This document shows, one piece after another, positions 36,284 to 47,744 of a stretch of DNA of 64,000 nt. This stretch comes from Quercus robur (taxonomy: Eukaryota > Streptophyta > Magnoliopsida > Fagales > Fagaceae), in the NCBI RefSeq assembly GCF_932294415.1, contig NC_065539.1, positions 52,657,501 to 52,721,500 of the forward strand. Direction: 5' to 3'. The notes beneath the pieces are model-generated. The model was not told where the DNA came from and searched no databases. It worked only from the letters and a program-made list of their open reading frames with translations. Numbering within the stretch: position 1 is the first letter of the stretch; every line of letters starts with the position of its first letter. A program made the translations under genes and the position numbers.

Positions 36284-38234
36284 AATTCCAAGCGTGTGAG
36301 AGAGATAGGTCCCATACTCAGTTGGAATAATTAAGCAAGCCTATATAAATTGGATTATATGGATGTGGACCTTACCTTAACTTTTTAATACATGATTTGG
36401 CTTTTATGTTAAGGCTGAAAACGTGACAACAATGTGGTTTATCAGCCATTCAATAATTTCAATTCCAAGAACCAGATCAATGATGATCTTCAAACACTAA
36501 AAACCTTGTCCAAACAATAAAGAGCTGGCAATTTTGGACTTGCTTTAGTTATAAGATAAATTGGCCATTATCATTCCAAGCTACAATTAGTTGTTTTCCA
36601 AATTCCAATAATACAACATTGGAAAACAAACCAGTTTTGTTCATTACTGTAGTATAGGTACCGAATACAATAGTGAGCTATGGAAGAATAATTTATAAGC
36701 ATAGGTGCTGCTCTTGTTGGAAGAGGGAGAACTTCAAAGATCGTACAAGACCTCACTAAAAAAGGAGAATGCAAGACAACTAGACAAAACCATCTACCTA
36801 ATTTTATTTTTACTAATGTCTAGTGATATTGCTTCCTCAATAGTCAATACATCAATCTTGAGGAATCCATATTGTCCAAGACTTGTGACTAGATTTCTCC
36901 CTCTTCCAACAATCTTGTGGATGCGGTTAGGCCTCAAGCTTTGATTGAGTTAGAGAACAGGGCTGCATATATACAAATTGTGGATGTGGTTGGGCTTTAA
37001 GCTTTGATTGAGTTAGAGAAGATGGCTGCATATAGGGTCTTGGACAATATGGATTCCTTAAGATTGATGTATTGACTATTGAGGAAGCAATATCACTAGA
37101 CATTACTAAAAATAAAAATAGGTAGATGGTCTTGTCTAGTTGTCTTGCATTCTTCTTTTTTTAGTGAGGTCATGTACGATCTTTGAAATTCTCCTTCTTC
37201 CATCAATAGCGGCAGCTATGCTTGTAGATTATTCTTCCATAGCTCAATATTGTATTTGGTACCTATACTACAGTAATGAACAAAACTGGTTTGTTTTCTA
37301 ATGTTGTATTATTGGAATTTGGACTTGCCTTTAGTATAAGATAAATTGACCATTATCATACCAAGCTACACTTAGTCGTTTTCCAAATTCCAATAATACA
37401 ACATTGGAAAAAAAACTAGTTTTGATCATTATTGTAGTATGGGTACCAAATACAATATTGAGCTATGGAAGAATAATCTATAAGCATAGTTGCTGTTATT
37501 GTTAGAAGAGGGAGAATTCAACGATTGTACAGGACCTCACTAAAAAAAGAAGAATGCAAGACAACTAGACAAGACCATCTACCTAATTTTATTTTTACTA
37601 ATGTCTAGTGATATTGCTTCCTCAATAGTCAATACATCAATATTGAGGAATCCATATTGTCCAAGACCCTATATGCAGCCTTCTTCTTAACTCAATCAAA
37701 GCTTAAAGCAGGGACAGACACAAGTGGGGGCTCGCCCCTCTGGCCCAAATTTTTTTTAGTAGGTTAATTTTCAAAAAAAAAAAAAAAAAAGACTTGGGCC
37801 CTTTTACTTTTAGCTTCGGCCCCCTCCAAATTTGTAAAACCCAGCCGGCCAGCCCACATATAAAACTCAGCTGGCCAGCCCACATGTAAAAAAAAAAAGG
37901 AAAAAACAAAAGAAAAAGGGTAAGTTCAAAAATGTAAACCCAGGCTACCCGCAAGACAGAGAGACTGAGAGAGACTCTGCCGCTGCCCACGCCGCCACCA
38001 CGCGAGACCCATCTCGCCTTGACGCCGCTGCTGGCTTTGATCTGCTCCAGCCTTCACACCCAACTGACTCAAGTATTTAATCTATCCTTCAAAATCTCAG
38101 AATCTGTGCTTGTGGTGTTTGTTTTTTGGTGAATCTGTGCTTGTGTTATTTTTTTTTGGCTTTGTGACTGTGTGTTTGTGTCTTTGTGAATTATGAATCT
38201 GTGTTTGTGAGTCTTAAAGCATAACCACAGCCAC
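36284..38234. repeat. 1.95-kb tandem unit, copy 2
   Basis: Period 1951 to copy 3. Visible differences from copy 1 include a 'ggacc' for 'ggatc' change near the start, 'attcttccatag' for 'attcttacatag', 'gctcgcccc' for 'gcttgcccc', and a shorter A-run. Copies 2 and 3 share these changes. Confidence 0.95.
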
Positions 38235-40188
38235 AATTCCAAGCGTGTGAGAGAGATAGGTCCCATACTCAGTTGGAATAATTAAGCAAGCCTATATAAA
38301 TTGGATTATATGGATGTGGACCTTACCTTAACTTTTTAATACATGATTTGGCTTTTATGTTAAGGCTGAAAACGTGACAACAATGTGGTTTATCAGCCAT
38401 TCAATAATTTCAATTCCAAGAACCAGATCAATGATGATCTTCAAACACTAAAAACCTTGTCCAAACAATAAAGAGCTGGCAATTTTGGACTTGCTTTAGT
38501 TATAAGATAAATTGGCCATTATCATTCCAAGCTACAATTAGTTGTTTTCCAAATTCCAATAATACAACATTGGAAAACAAACCAGTTTTGTTCATTACTG
38601 TAGTATAGGTACCGAATACAATAGTGAGCTATGGAAGAATAATTTATAAGCATAGGTGCTGCTCTTGTTGGAAGAGGGAGAACTTCAAAGATCGTACAAG
38701 ACCTCACTAAAAAAGGAGAATGCAAGACAACTAGACAAAACCATCTACCTAATTTTATTTTTACTAATGTCTAGTGATATTGCTTCCTCAATAGTCAATA
38801 CATCAATCTTGAGGAATCCATATTGTCCAAGACTTGTGACTAGATTTCTCCCTCTTCCAACAATCTTGTGGATGCGGTTAGGCCTCAAGCTTTGATTGAG
38901 TTAGAGAACAGGGCTGCATATATACAAATTGTGGATGTGGTTGGGCTTTAAGCTTTGATTGAGTTAGAGAAGATGGCTGCATATAGGGTCTTGGACAATA
39001 TGGATTCCTTAAGATTGATGTATTGACTATTGAGGAAGCAATATCACTAGACATTACGAAAAATAAAAATAGGTAGATGGTCTTGTCTAGTTGTCTTGCA
39101 TTCTTCTTTTTTTAGTGAGGTCATGTACGATCTTTGAAATTCTCCTTCTTCCATCAATAGCGGCAGCTATGCTTGTAGATTATTCTTCCATAGCTCAATA
39201 TTGTATTTGGTACCTATACTACAGTAATGAACAAAACTGGTTTGTTTTCTAATGTTGTATTATTGGAATTTGGACTTGCCTTTAGTATAAGATAAATTGA
39301 CCATTATCATACCAAGCTACACTTAGTCGTTTTCCAAATTCCAATAATACAACATTGGAAAAAAAACTAGTTTTGATCATTATTGTAGTATGGGTACCAA
39401 ATACAATATTGAGTTATGGAAGAATAATCTATAAGCATAGTTGCTGTTATTGTTAGAAGAGGGAGAATTCAACGATTGTACAGGACCTCACTAAAAAAAG
39501 AAGAATGCAAGACAACTAGACAAGACCATCTACCTAATTTTATTTTTACTAATGTCTAGTGATATTGCTTCCTCAATAGTCAATACATCAATATTGAGGA
39601 ATCCATATTGTCCAAGACCCTATATGCAGCCCTCTTCTTAACTCAATCAAAGCTTAAAGCAGGGACAGACACAAGTGGGGGCTCGCCCCTCTGGCCCAAA
39701 TTTTTTTTAGTAGGTTAATTTTCAAAAAAAAAAAAAAAAAAAGACTTGGGCCCTTTTACTTTTAGCTTCGGCCCCCTCCAAATTTGTAAAACCCAGCCGG
39801 CCAGCCCACATATAAAACTCAGCTGGCCAGCCCACATGTAAAAAAAAAAAGGAAAAAACAAAAGAAAAAGGGTAAGTTCAAAAATGTAAACCCAGGCTAC
39901 CCGCAAGACAGAGAGACTGAGAGAGACTCTGCCGCTGCCCACGCCGCCACCACGCGAGACCCATCTCGCCTTGACGCCGCTGCTGGCTTTGATCTGCTCC
40001 AGCCTTCACACCCAACTGACTCAAGTATTTAATCTATCCTTCAAAATCTCAGAATCTGTGCTTGTGGTGTTTGTTTTTTGGTGAATCTGTGCTTGTGTTA
40101 TTTTTTTTTGGCTTTGTGACTGTGTGTTTGTGTCTTTGTGAATTATGAATCTGTGTTTGTGAGTCTTAAAGCATAACCACGGCCACAA
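38235..40188. repeat. 1.95-kb tandem unit, copy 3
   Basis: Ends at 'ccacggccacaattt'; the next ~70 bp (40,191-40,255) are an inverted copy of the spacer of the unit ('gcagccctgttctctaactc', 'aaagcttgaagcctaaccac', 'atccacaatttgta'). So the array is flanked on the right by another piece of the same material. Private changes include 'attacgaaaaat' for 'attactaaaaat'. Confidence 0.93.
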
Positions 40189-40255
40189 TTTAAATATATG
40201 CAGCCCTGTTCTCTAACTCAATCAAAGCTTGAAGCCTAACCACATCCACAATTTG

Positions 40256-40993
40256 TATCCCTTCATAGATGGCTAGCCATTATCAGTACTCATGTTTATT
40301 TTTGTTTGCGTAATACTACTGTCCTAAACCATTTTAGAACATTTTTACAATATCATCGATGTGGTAAATTTTTACTGGTTTTTATTTAAGCTCACTTTTA
40401 ATACTATTTTTGTACTTATCAATAACCATTTACCTCATCAATAATTTATAAAAACGTTTGTAAAATAGTTTGCAGCTTTAGGATTTTCCAATATATAACC
40501 TATGCAATCCCCTATTTTGGCTTTAAAGTTACCTAGCTCTTTATTTAGTGACTTGTGGTATAGTAGAATTATTATTACTATTTTAAAAATAATTGCAGTG
40601 ACTATATATTATAAGGAAAAGTGAATGGATGTCCTAACAATATTTTATTAAATATTTTGAAAAACTTTTTATGGGGAAAGAAAAAAAGCAACTAAATTTT
40701 TTTTTACAAATTTTTATATTTCTTATAAAAGTTGTATTAAAACTTTCATAAAATGTTCCATTAACTCATAAGTTGCCCTTGTTATAATAGTGGCCATTTA
40801 TTTTTTGGGCTAAACGACTTGTGACTTGTATGTAACTCAATAACTCATGCATGCCCACTAGCTCAACGACTTACAGCACAAAATCTTCTTTACCTTCTTC
40901 AGTTCACTTGTTCACTAAACCCTCCTCTCTTCGCAACCCCAAAACCTCTGTGGCAAAAGGGTCTGTGTTTGGTTGAGATTCGATCTACTTGAG
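40256..40993 (+). promoter_or_regulatory. Promoter and likely untranslated first exon of the L14 gene
   Basis: Between the tandem array and the hAT element lies ordinary DNA that becomes pyrimidine-rich near 40,890-40,960 (cttctttaccttcttcag, ccctcctctcttcgcaaccc), typical of a plant 5' leader. A candidate donor is ttgag|gtgcttg at 40,993/40,994, which would pair with the acceptor cattcacag| at 44,441, just before the ATG at 44,464. No distinct TATA box was chosen. The exon boundaries are inferred. Confidence 0.45.
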
Positions 40994-41089
40994 GTGCTTG
41001 TCCCATCTCCTTGTTCTTTTTTGGATTTGTTCTTTTCGTTGTTTGTAGGGGCGGCCCTAGACATTTTGGGGCCTAAGGTGAGAATTAGA

Positions 41090-42027
41090 AATATATGTGT
41101 ATGTGTATGTGTATTTATGTATGTGTATGTGTATGAGTGTGTATGTGTATGTGTATGTGTATGTTTATGTGTGTGTATGTGTATGTTTATGTTTATATTT
41201 ATGTGTATGTGTGTTTATGTTTATGTTCATTTATATTTATGTATGTTTATATATGTGTGTATGTTTATGTATGTGTATGTGTATGAGTGTGTATGTACGT
41301 GTGTATGTTTATGTATGTGTGTATGTTTATATATATTTATATTTATAAACATAAATTTACATAAACATAAATATAAACATAAACACATATTTACATAAAC
41401 ATACATGAACACAAACACAAACACAAACAAACATACACAAATACAAACAAACATACACAAAAACAAACAAACATAAACACACATACACATAAACACGCAT
41501 AAACAAACATAAACAAAAACAAACAAATATAAACACACATACACATAAACACACACACATAAACATAAACATACATAGACATAAACACACATACAGACTG
41601 AAAAAAATTAAACCTTCATATAGACTAAAAAAAATTGCAAATTAACACTAATCCTCAAACAATTTCGTTAGTTACTTTAGTGTGCTAAATCGAGCATTTA
41701 TGTGTGTTTATGTTTATATTTAAGTTTATGTGTGTGTATGTTTACGTTTATTTGAGTTTATACGTGTTTTTGTGTATGTGTGTTTATGTTTATGTATATG
41801 TATATTTATGTGTATGTGTGTATATGTTTATGTGTATTTGTATGTGTATGTATATGTGTATGTGTATGTTTATGTATGTGTGTGTATGTGTGCTTATGTA
41901 TGTGTATGTGTATGTGTTTATGCGTGCTTATATTTATGTATGTTTATGTGTATGTGTATGTGTTTATACGTGCTTATGTATGTGTACGTGTATGTGTATG
42001 TGTATTTGTATGTGTATGTGTATTTGT
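41090..42027. repeat. TGTATG-type minisatellite whose strand polarity switches twice
   Basis: From about 41,090 to 41,345 the plus strand is (TGTATG/TTTATG)n; from 41,346 to 41,597 it is the complementary type (AAACAT/ACACAT)n; 41,598-41,699 is unique; from 41,700 to 42,027 it is TGTATG-type again. All the long frames of C, V, Y and M residues in this stretch come from the repeat and are not genes. Confidence 0.92.
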
Positions 42028-42885
42028 AGATCTCTTTGTCTTTTTCAGATTCAGGTGCAATACCCTGATGCAATTATAATTAATGGCTGAGATTAAAAGT
42101 TGAAAAAACAACTTTCAATCTCAACCATTAAATAAAATATATTAAAGGAGAGTTAAAAAATTTTAAAAAAAAGAGTAAAAAATTTTAAAAAAATACCTGC
42201 GACAGTGCACCTGATCTCAGTTCGTCTTTCTTCTCTCACTATTTTTCTTTTCTTCTTTTTTATGCGGTACTTTGTTTTTCTTCCTTTTATTTCTGTTTAT
42301 ACGTCGTCTAGGCTGATAGGAGAGGAGCGAGCGAAAGCCACGTCAAGAAAGGAAATCGAAGATTGTGCTGTCGAGCCAAAAACTATGAAAATCTCTTCCT
42401 CTCAATTCAGACGATCCATTTAAGTGAAATTGTGGCTCACAAGACTTCATCAGATTATGGTGTGTGATTTTTGTTTATTTATTTATTTGTTTGATTAATT
42501 TGGATCTAAAATTAGTTCAACAAGATGATTCTTCTTTTAAAATATAATAACAAAACCAATATATGTTTTTTTAATGGTGGGTTCACTTTCAGTGTTTTCA
42601 TTTTGTGATTTTGGTTGTTTTGTGGGTTTTGTGTTTTGATTTCGGTGGGTGTGATTTGATTTGTGATTTGGTGGGCTTCTGGGTTTTTGTTGCGATTTGA
42701 TTTTGGCTGGGTTTTGGCCGTGGTGGTGGTCGTGATTTGATTTTGGCTGGGTTTCAGTAGTGATGCATGATTAGAGGTGATGGGTTTAAAAAGCTCCGGC
42801 CATGGAGGTTTAGAAGGAGAGCTTGGTGATCAGCCATGGAGCACGGTGTGACGTGGGTTGAGGTAGAGAGAGGATGAGAGGGAAA

Positions 42886-42940
42886 TAGGGGTGGCCCTAG
42901 ACATTTTGGGTCCTAAGGTGAGAACTAAAAATTGGGCATT
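42886..42940. mobile_element. Internal second copy of the hAT left end
   Basis: taggggtggccctagacatt at 42,886 copies the outer left end at 41,046 (taggggcggccctagacatt) and both continue 'ttggg.cctaaggtgagaa'. The 8 bp before it (gagggaaa) do not match the outer duplication, and no second right end was found. Confidence 0.8.
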
Positions 42941-42965
42941 TTTTTATACTTATATGTTAATTAAA

Positions 42966-43259
42966 TTAATGTTTATTTAATATTTTTATATTATATTTTT
43001 CATAATTATTTTCATTTTCTTCTAAATTATTTTGAAGTTCATTATCAAGATTTGTTGTATTGCAAAATTGAACATCATCTTCATCTAAATTATTTTGGTG
43101 AATTTTTTGCTCATTTGTGATATTTTCATCTAAATTTTGTGTTATATTTTGTTTATTATTAATAACAAATTTATCCATTGATCCTTTTTGAGACTCAATT
43201 AATTTTTCTTTTTTTTTTTTAAGTTTTTCATATCCAAATATATATTTTCTAATAGACAT
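42966..43259 (-). pseudogene. hAT transposase N-terminal fragment (TTF/ZMYM1-like class)
   Basis: The 97-codon frame begins MSIRKYIFGYEKLKKKKEKL and continues with IESQKGSMDKFV, followed by an Asn-rich acidic tail. RKY.SGYEK.KKK.....SQ.G..DKF is the usual N-terminus of plant hAT transposases annotated as zinc finger MYM-type 1-like or TTF-type. The TTF finger, catalytic core and dimerisation domain are absent, so the element cannot supply its own transposase. Reading direction is away from the right terminus, as expected for an element whose 5' end is at 44,337. Confidence 0.65.
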
Positions 43260-43389
43260 TTCTAATCAAACAATATATTTATAAAGACTAAAATAAAAAA
43301 ATAACTTTCAAGTGTAGAGCAAATGAGAAATAGAACTTGATTTATATAAAAAGTATTGTTGTAGTTTCACTGAACAATAACAAGTTTTT

Positions 43390-44180
43390 AGCAATCTCAA
43401 CCTACATAAATTGAAAAAAAAAAAAAATAAGCACAAGCATAACAAAAATTTAAGCACAGCCATAACACTGACACAAGACTTATTAATAAGGCCCACCCAC
43501 CAAAAAAAAAAAAAAAAAAAAAAAAAAAAACAAACAAACAAAAAACAAATCCTATCTATAACTAAAAAAAAAAATGCAGACTTTAAAAAATAATAATAAT
43601 ATAAAAAAATAACAAAAAAATTAAAAAAAAAAAAAAAAAAAAAAAAACCTTGAAGGCCCAAACTTAACGCCCAGTCCAGGGAGGGTCCAGGCAGCCATAA
43701 TGATAAACTGATAAGTGATAAACAAAGTTACAAAACCAGCCAGGGAGGGCCCAAACAAACAAAGTTATCTTAAGTTCTTAACAAATAAAATGCAGTGCCC
43801 TGTGCCCAAATATTTATAATTTTATACCTGATTCCTGAGGTGAGGTGAGCAGTTGAGACTTGAGAGAGGCGGAGAACAGAGAATCAGAGAGAGGCTGAGG
43901 TGGTTCAGCTGGAGACAGAACAGTGGAGACTGGAGACTAGAGAGAGGCGGAGAGCAGAGACTAGAGAGAAAGGTAAAATTTTTAGGGTTTTGAGTGGATT
44001 TATTTGTTTTGATTTGTGATTGTTTTGTGGTTAATCTCTTAGAACGGATTTGTAGTTTATCTGGTTGATTTTTGGTCAATGATTTTGTTTAGAACCAATG
44101 TTTAATAGGATTTACCAAAATTTTTGTTTTTTTTTTGGTTAAAAGGATGTGCCAGATTATTTTTGTAATTCATTTGAAAC

Positions 44181-44230
<50 letters not shown>
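43390..44230. repeat. Low-complexity part of the hAT element (A-tracts, AT microsatellite)
   Basis: A-runs at about 43,419-43,427, 43,501-43,530 and 43,624-43,647, a GA-rich leader-like segment at 43,850-43,970 (repeated gagagaggcggag), and an (AT)n run at 44,184-44,225. The long Phe- or Lys-rich frames here are by-products. Confidence 0.8.
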
Positions 44231-44233
<3 letters not shown>

Positions 44234-44463
44234 TTTCCTCTACTACCCGGTTGGTTCTTTTCTAAAATTTTGGGGCCCCCTTCCACTTGGGGGCCTTAGG
44301 CAATTGCCTAACTCGCCTAAGGGAAGGGCCGGCCCTGGTTGTTTGGTCACTTGGGTCATTGTTAATCTGTCAATTTTTTTTTTTCAATGGACAATCATTT
44401 AATTGAATGCTTTTGATGGTAATATAATCTCATATTCACAGGGAATAATAGATAAGTACAAAG

Positions 44464-47400
44464 ATGGCTTCTGGGTTTGCTTCGAAATGGTCTAAAGGTG
44501 TGTGATTGATACTTAAAGATTCAATTTTTGGCCCATAAGTTGCTTATATTGTGCCTTTTGATGCTTTGGTTTGTTTAAATGTAGATTTTAGTCATGCAGT
44601 TCATATGGGTTTAATTGATATGATATGATATGTGAGTGCATTGATTGAAATGCTTGTTCATAGGTTGTTAAGCTGTTCCTTTTCCTGGTACTTGTTCTTA
44701 ATTTAATGTATGGGAAGAGGTAATAATAACTTCTTGTTGAAATATTATTTATGTGAATCTACAATTGTTTGGGTGGTAATGCATTAGGCTGATACATTTT
44801 TTTTAGATGTATGTAGGGTTTTAATTTACTTTATGAGTTTGGTGTGTAAATGAGCTTGAGCTGGGAAATCAAATGAGTGTTGAATCTTGATGTTGTTAAA
44901 CTTTGTAGTAAGATTGAGAATACGAGTACTGAGGTTCAAAACCAGGTTAAGCAAATCTTCAATAAATTAGCTTAGGTTCTAGTCTTTGTACTTGCATTCT
45001 TTTATATTACTCACCACCAATAAGAAAGTGGAGTCTTACTCATGATTGGTTTGCCTCATTCAAGATTGGGTTGAATAGATTTAGTGATTTAGCCAAAGCT
45101 AAATTTCATTCATGTGAGTCAACTGTATGCTTTTGAAACTATTGGTGCTTAATTGAATTGGCTTCAATAGAAGGAATTAGAATCCAAGCAACTTTGAAGT
45201 TGGTGAGAATTAGAGGTAGATATCTAACTTACTATTATAACCTTCAGCGAGAATTCATTAGCTACTAATACTTCCTTGTTGGTCTCATATAGAGTTAGAA
45301 AGTCACCTTTGTGAGTACAAGAGTCTTGGTTCTTAATATGTTTCTTGCAGTGCGTAATCCAAGAACTAAATGACCTCCGTTGGTAATTTAATTATCCCTA
45401 CCACAAAAATAAGGAAATTTAAAGAAAGCAAAGGTGAGGAATGAAGTATACACAAAACATCAGACCATAACCAACATCCTACCAGGTAGTTTTGTGCATT
45501 GCTCATGTTTGCATACATGGGAGAAATTGACATGTATGGTTGTTAAATCTGAATTTCGAATACCATCAGATCAATTAATATTTCTTTGCTTCTTTGGGAG
45601 TACTCTATAATCATATGTTGTAATGATAGTCCATGGATGTTAAAATCCTGTGTTGTGAATCTAGAAACCCTATTTGTATTAGTACATGAATGATTTTGAA
45701 GAATTGATCTGGAGCTTGTAACTATACACTGTTGGGACAAAAGAGTTCATGAAGGTTCAATCACATAGACTGCCATGTCTTGTAGATAGCTGATTTGGCT
45801 ATAACCTAGCATGCTTTCTACACAAATGGTTCACTTATCTAGGATTTCACGATAATTTAAAATGAGGTGCATAAGAAATAGTTGATTTTAAAAGTTTCTA
45901 GCTGATTGATTAAGAGGATGCCTGCCTCTATTATGTGCAGAAGTTCTGGTTATAAAACAAGTCCAGTTTTTTGCTTAAGAGCATGCATGTTGAAGTCACC
46001 ACACCTACACAGCAAGTATGCCAATGAGCATTTGATATAATAGAAGTTTTGGGTTGTGCATGGACACTCTCTTCTTTAAGGGATGACATGCTGCTGACTT
46101 GATTTTCTAATTATGTGGCGAATAACTGTTGGTTCACTTGGTGTGGAGTTGTGGTGCCCATTGGAGGGCTGCTCTTTTTTTTGGTGGGGGGAATTGAATG
46201 GTTGCTCCTTGCTTAGTATCTGATGTAAATTGGCTGATTGGATGTGAACCATGCCAAGCTTGGATTAATTAAGTTTCTTGCCTTGTTCTTTCTTTCCTGT
46301 CTATGCTATGTTTGCACAGTCCATATTTGTGTGATGCATGTCTTGGAATATGTGGAAACTGCATTTCATCCTATGAAGACATATTTATAGTTTTGGACTC
46401 TGAATTTTTTATCTGGTTGGCTCACTGCATCTTATTCAATGCATTGGGGGAAAAAAACTACTAGTGGGCCGTCAATTGCTAGGGGGCCTCAGTAACAACT
46501 TTTCTGGTTTACTTAGCACATCACATGAGATAACATGCGGTAATCCCTTATTTCAGGTCAGTGTTTTCCTCCACTGTTGTAGTTTTTTATTTTTTATTTT
46601 TATTTTTATTTTATATATTTTAATTTACTTAAATATTATTTTTATAGTTATAATTGTAGAAAATTTTCTTTTGGTTCTCATGCAATATTCTTTGAGATCT
46701 TGTATTGTTTGGATGGTTGATAAATGGAAGTAATTTCTTTGTAATCTTGAACAGTACTATGCATAGAATAGGCATAATGAGATGGACCGAGGAGCAGCTT
46801 TTGATGGGCTAATTATGAGGAAGAGTCATGATTATGCTTTTTTTTAGCTGACTGAAAATGGGTAAGGGGTTGTCTAGCAGTGGCAATCCTACCTGGGCAT
46901 GGTTATAGTAGAAGAGGCATAATTATGTGGTTTTTGTCAGTTTGCGTAATTTATTTTTACCTGAGATATCTTTTGAAAATATTCTGTCAAAAATATATGA
47001 CATACATGAATTGAACCTTTTGATTCTCAGTAGGCCAGACAAGTTTATTCCTCTGGGAGCCTGGGTAGATATATTCACATCCAGAGTCAGAGCAGGAAAC
47101 CTGCTTGGATTTTCTGAATTCAAGGTGGTATTTGATGGGGGTTGAAAATATATTTTTGACCAAGCCTATATTAAATTTGGTTCTTATTACATCTGCCCCA
47201 AATGGTAGCTAAATAATGTTAGCCATCTCCCTTTGGAAGGCTATAAGGATGTTCTAAAAATTGCCTAGTGCCTACAATTTATTTGAAAGATTAAAAGAAA
47301 CCCTGATAAAGGTCCGCTGTTTTTATCTCCTCTGGATTTTGCCTTAGTTTGTTCTTTGCAATTTCACAGCAACAAAGGACTTTCATTCAGATGAGGACTG

Positions 47401-47744
47401 TTCTCAAAGTTGTGGACAACTCGGGGGCAAAAAAGGTGATGTGCATACAAGCTTTAAAGGGGAAGAAAGGTGCAAGATTGGGAGACACAATAGTTGCGTC
47501 AGTCAAGGAAGCCCATCCAAATGGAAAAGTCAAGAAAGGAAAGGTTGTATATGGTGTGGTTGTGCGTGCTGCCATGCAACGCGGCCGCTGTGATGGCAGT
47601 GAGGTTAAGTTTGATGACAACGCTGTGGTGCTTGTTGACAAGCAAGGGCAACCAATTGGGACAAGAGTTTTTGGGCCCGTCCCTCATGAGCTAAGGAAGA
47701 AAAAGCATGTCAAGATTCTTACTTTGGCAGAGCATATTGCCTAA
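44464..47744 (+). CDS. RPL14: Mitochondrial ribosomal protein L14 (uL14m, HUELLENLOS family), three coding exons
   Basis: uL14 binds 23S-type rRNA in the large subunit at the subunit interface; plants have nuclear genes of the HUELLENLOS (HLL/HLP) family for the mitochondrial form, and loss of HLL in Arabidopsis disturbs ovule growth. Exons: 44,464-44,497, 46,465-46,556, 47,370-47,744; introns of 1967 and 813 bp have GT/AG ends and phases 1 and 0. The 166-residue product starts [20 protein letters not shown], a basic, Ser-rich presequence fitting mitochondrial import, then [20 protein letters not shown] and the full uL14 fold through [17 protein letters not shown] to LTLAEHIA. The bacterial-type motif [10 protein letters not shown] is intact. 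An acceptor at 44,441 suggests a further 5'-UTR intron. Coding frame is complete, so probably functional. Confidence 0.95.

Larger units (their letters stand above)
41038..44345. mobile_element. hAT transposon with perfect 8-bp target duplication
   Basis: The element proper is 41,046-44,337 (3292 bp). It is flanked by gttgtttg at 41,038-41,045 and 44,338-44,345. Termini: taggggcggccctag on the left, and cagggccggccctt when the right end is read inverted, matching at about 11 of 14 bases. 8-bp duplications and CAGGG-type ends are diagnostic of hAT. A second left-end copy (taggggtggccctagacatt) lies inside at 42,886, so the element is compound: either a nested insertion that lost its right end, or an internal duplication. 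It lies in the probable 5'-UTR intron of the L14 gene. Confidence 0.9.

Noticed and set aside
34618-39942. Repeated frames of 60-95 codons in the tandem units, conserved in all three copies
   Set aside because: The DNA itself is nearly identical, so frame conservation carries no information; none resembles a protein, and several run through A-tracts.
40973-42090. Long Cys/Val/Tyr/Met-rich frames on both strands
   Set aside because: They are translations of the TGTATG/CATACA minisatellite in several frames.
43308-43661. Phe-rich 117-codon frame and Lys-rich frame on the other strand
   Set aside because: They arise from A/T homopolymer runs inside the hAT element.
46464-46733. 89-codon frame starting GRQLLGGL as a separate gene
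   Set aside because: Its first 30 codons are exon 2 of the L14 gene; the remainder is intron read-through.
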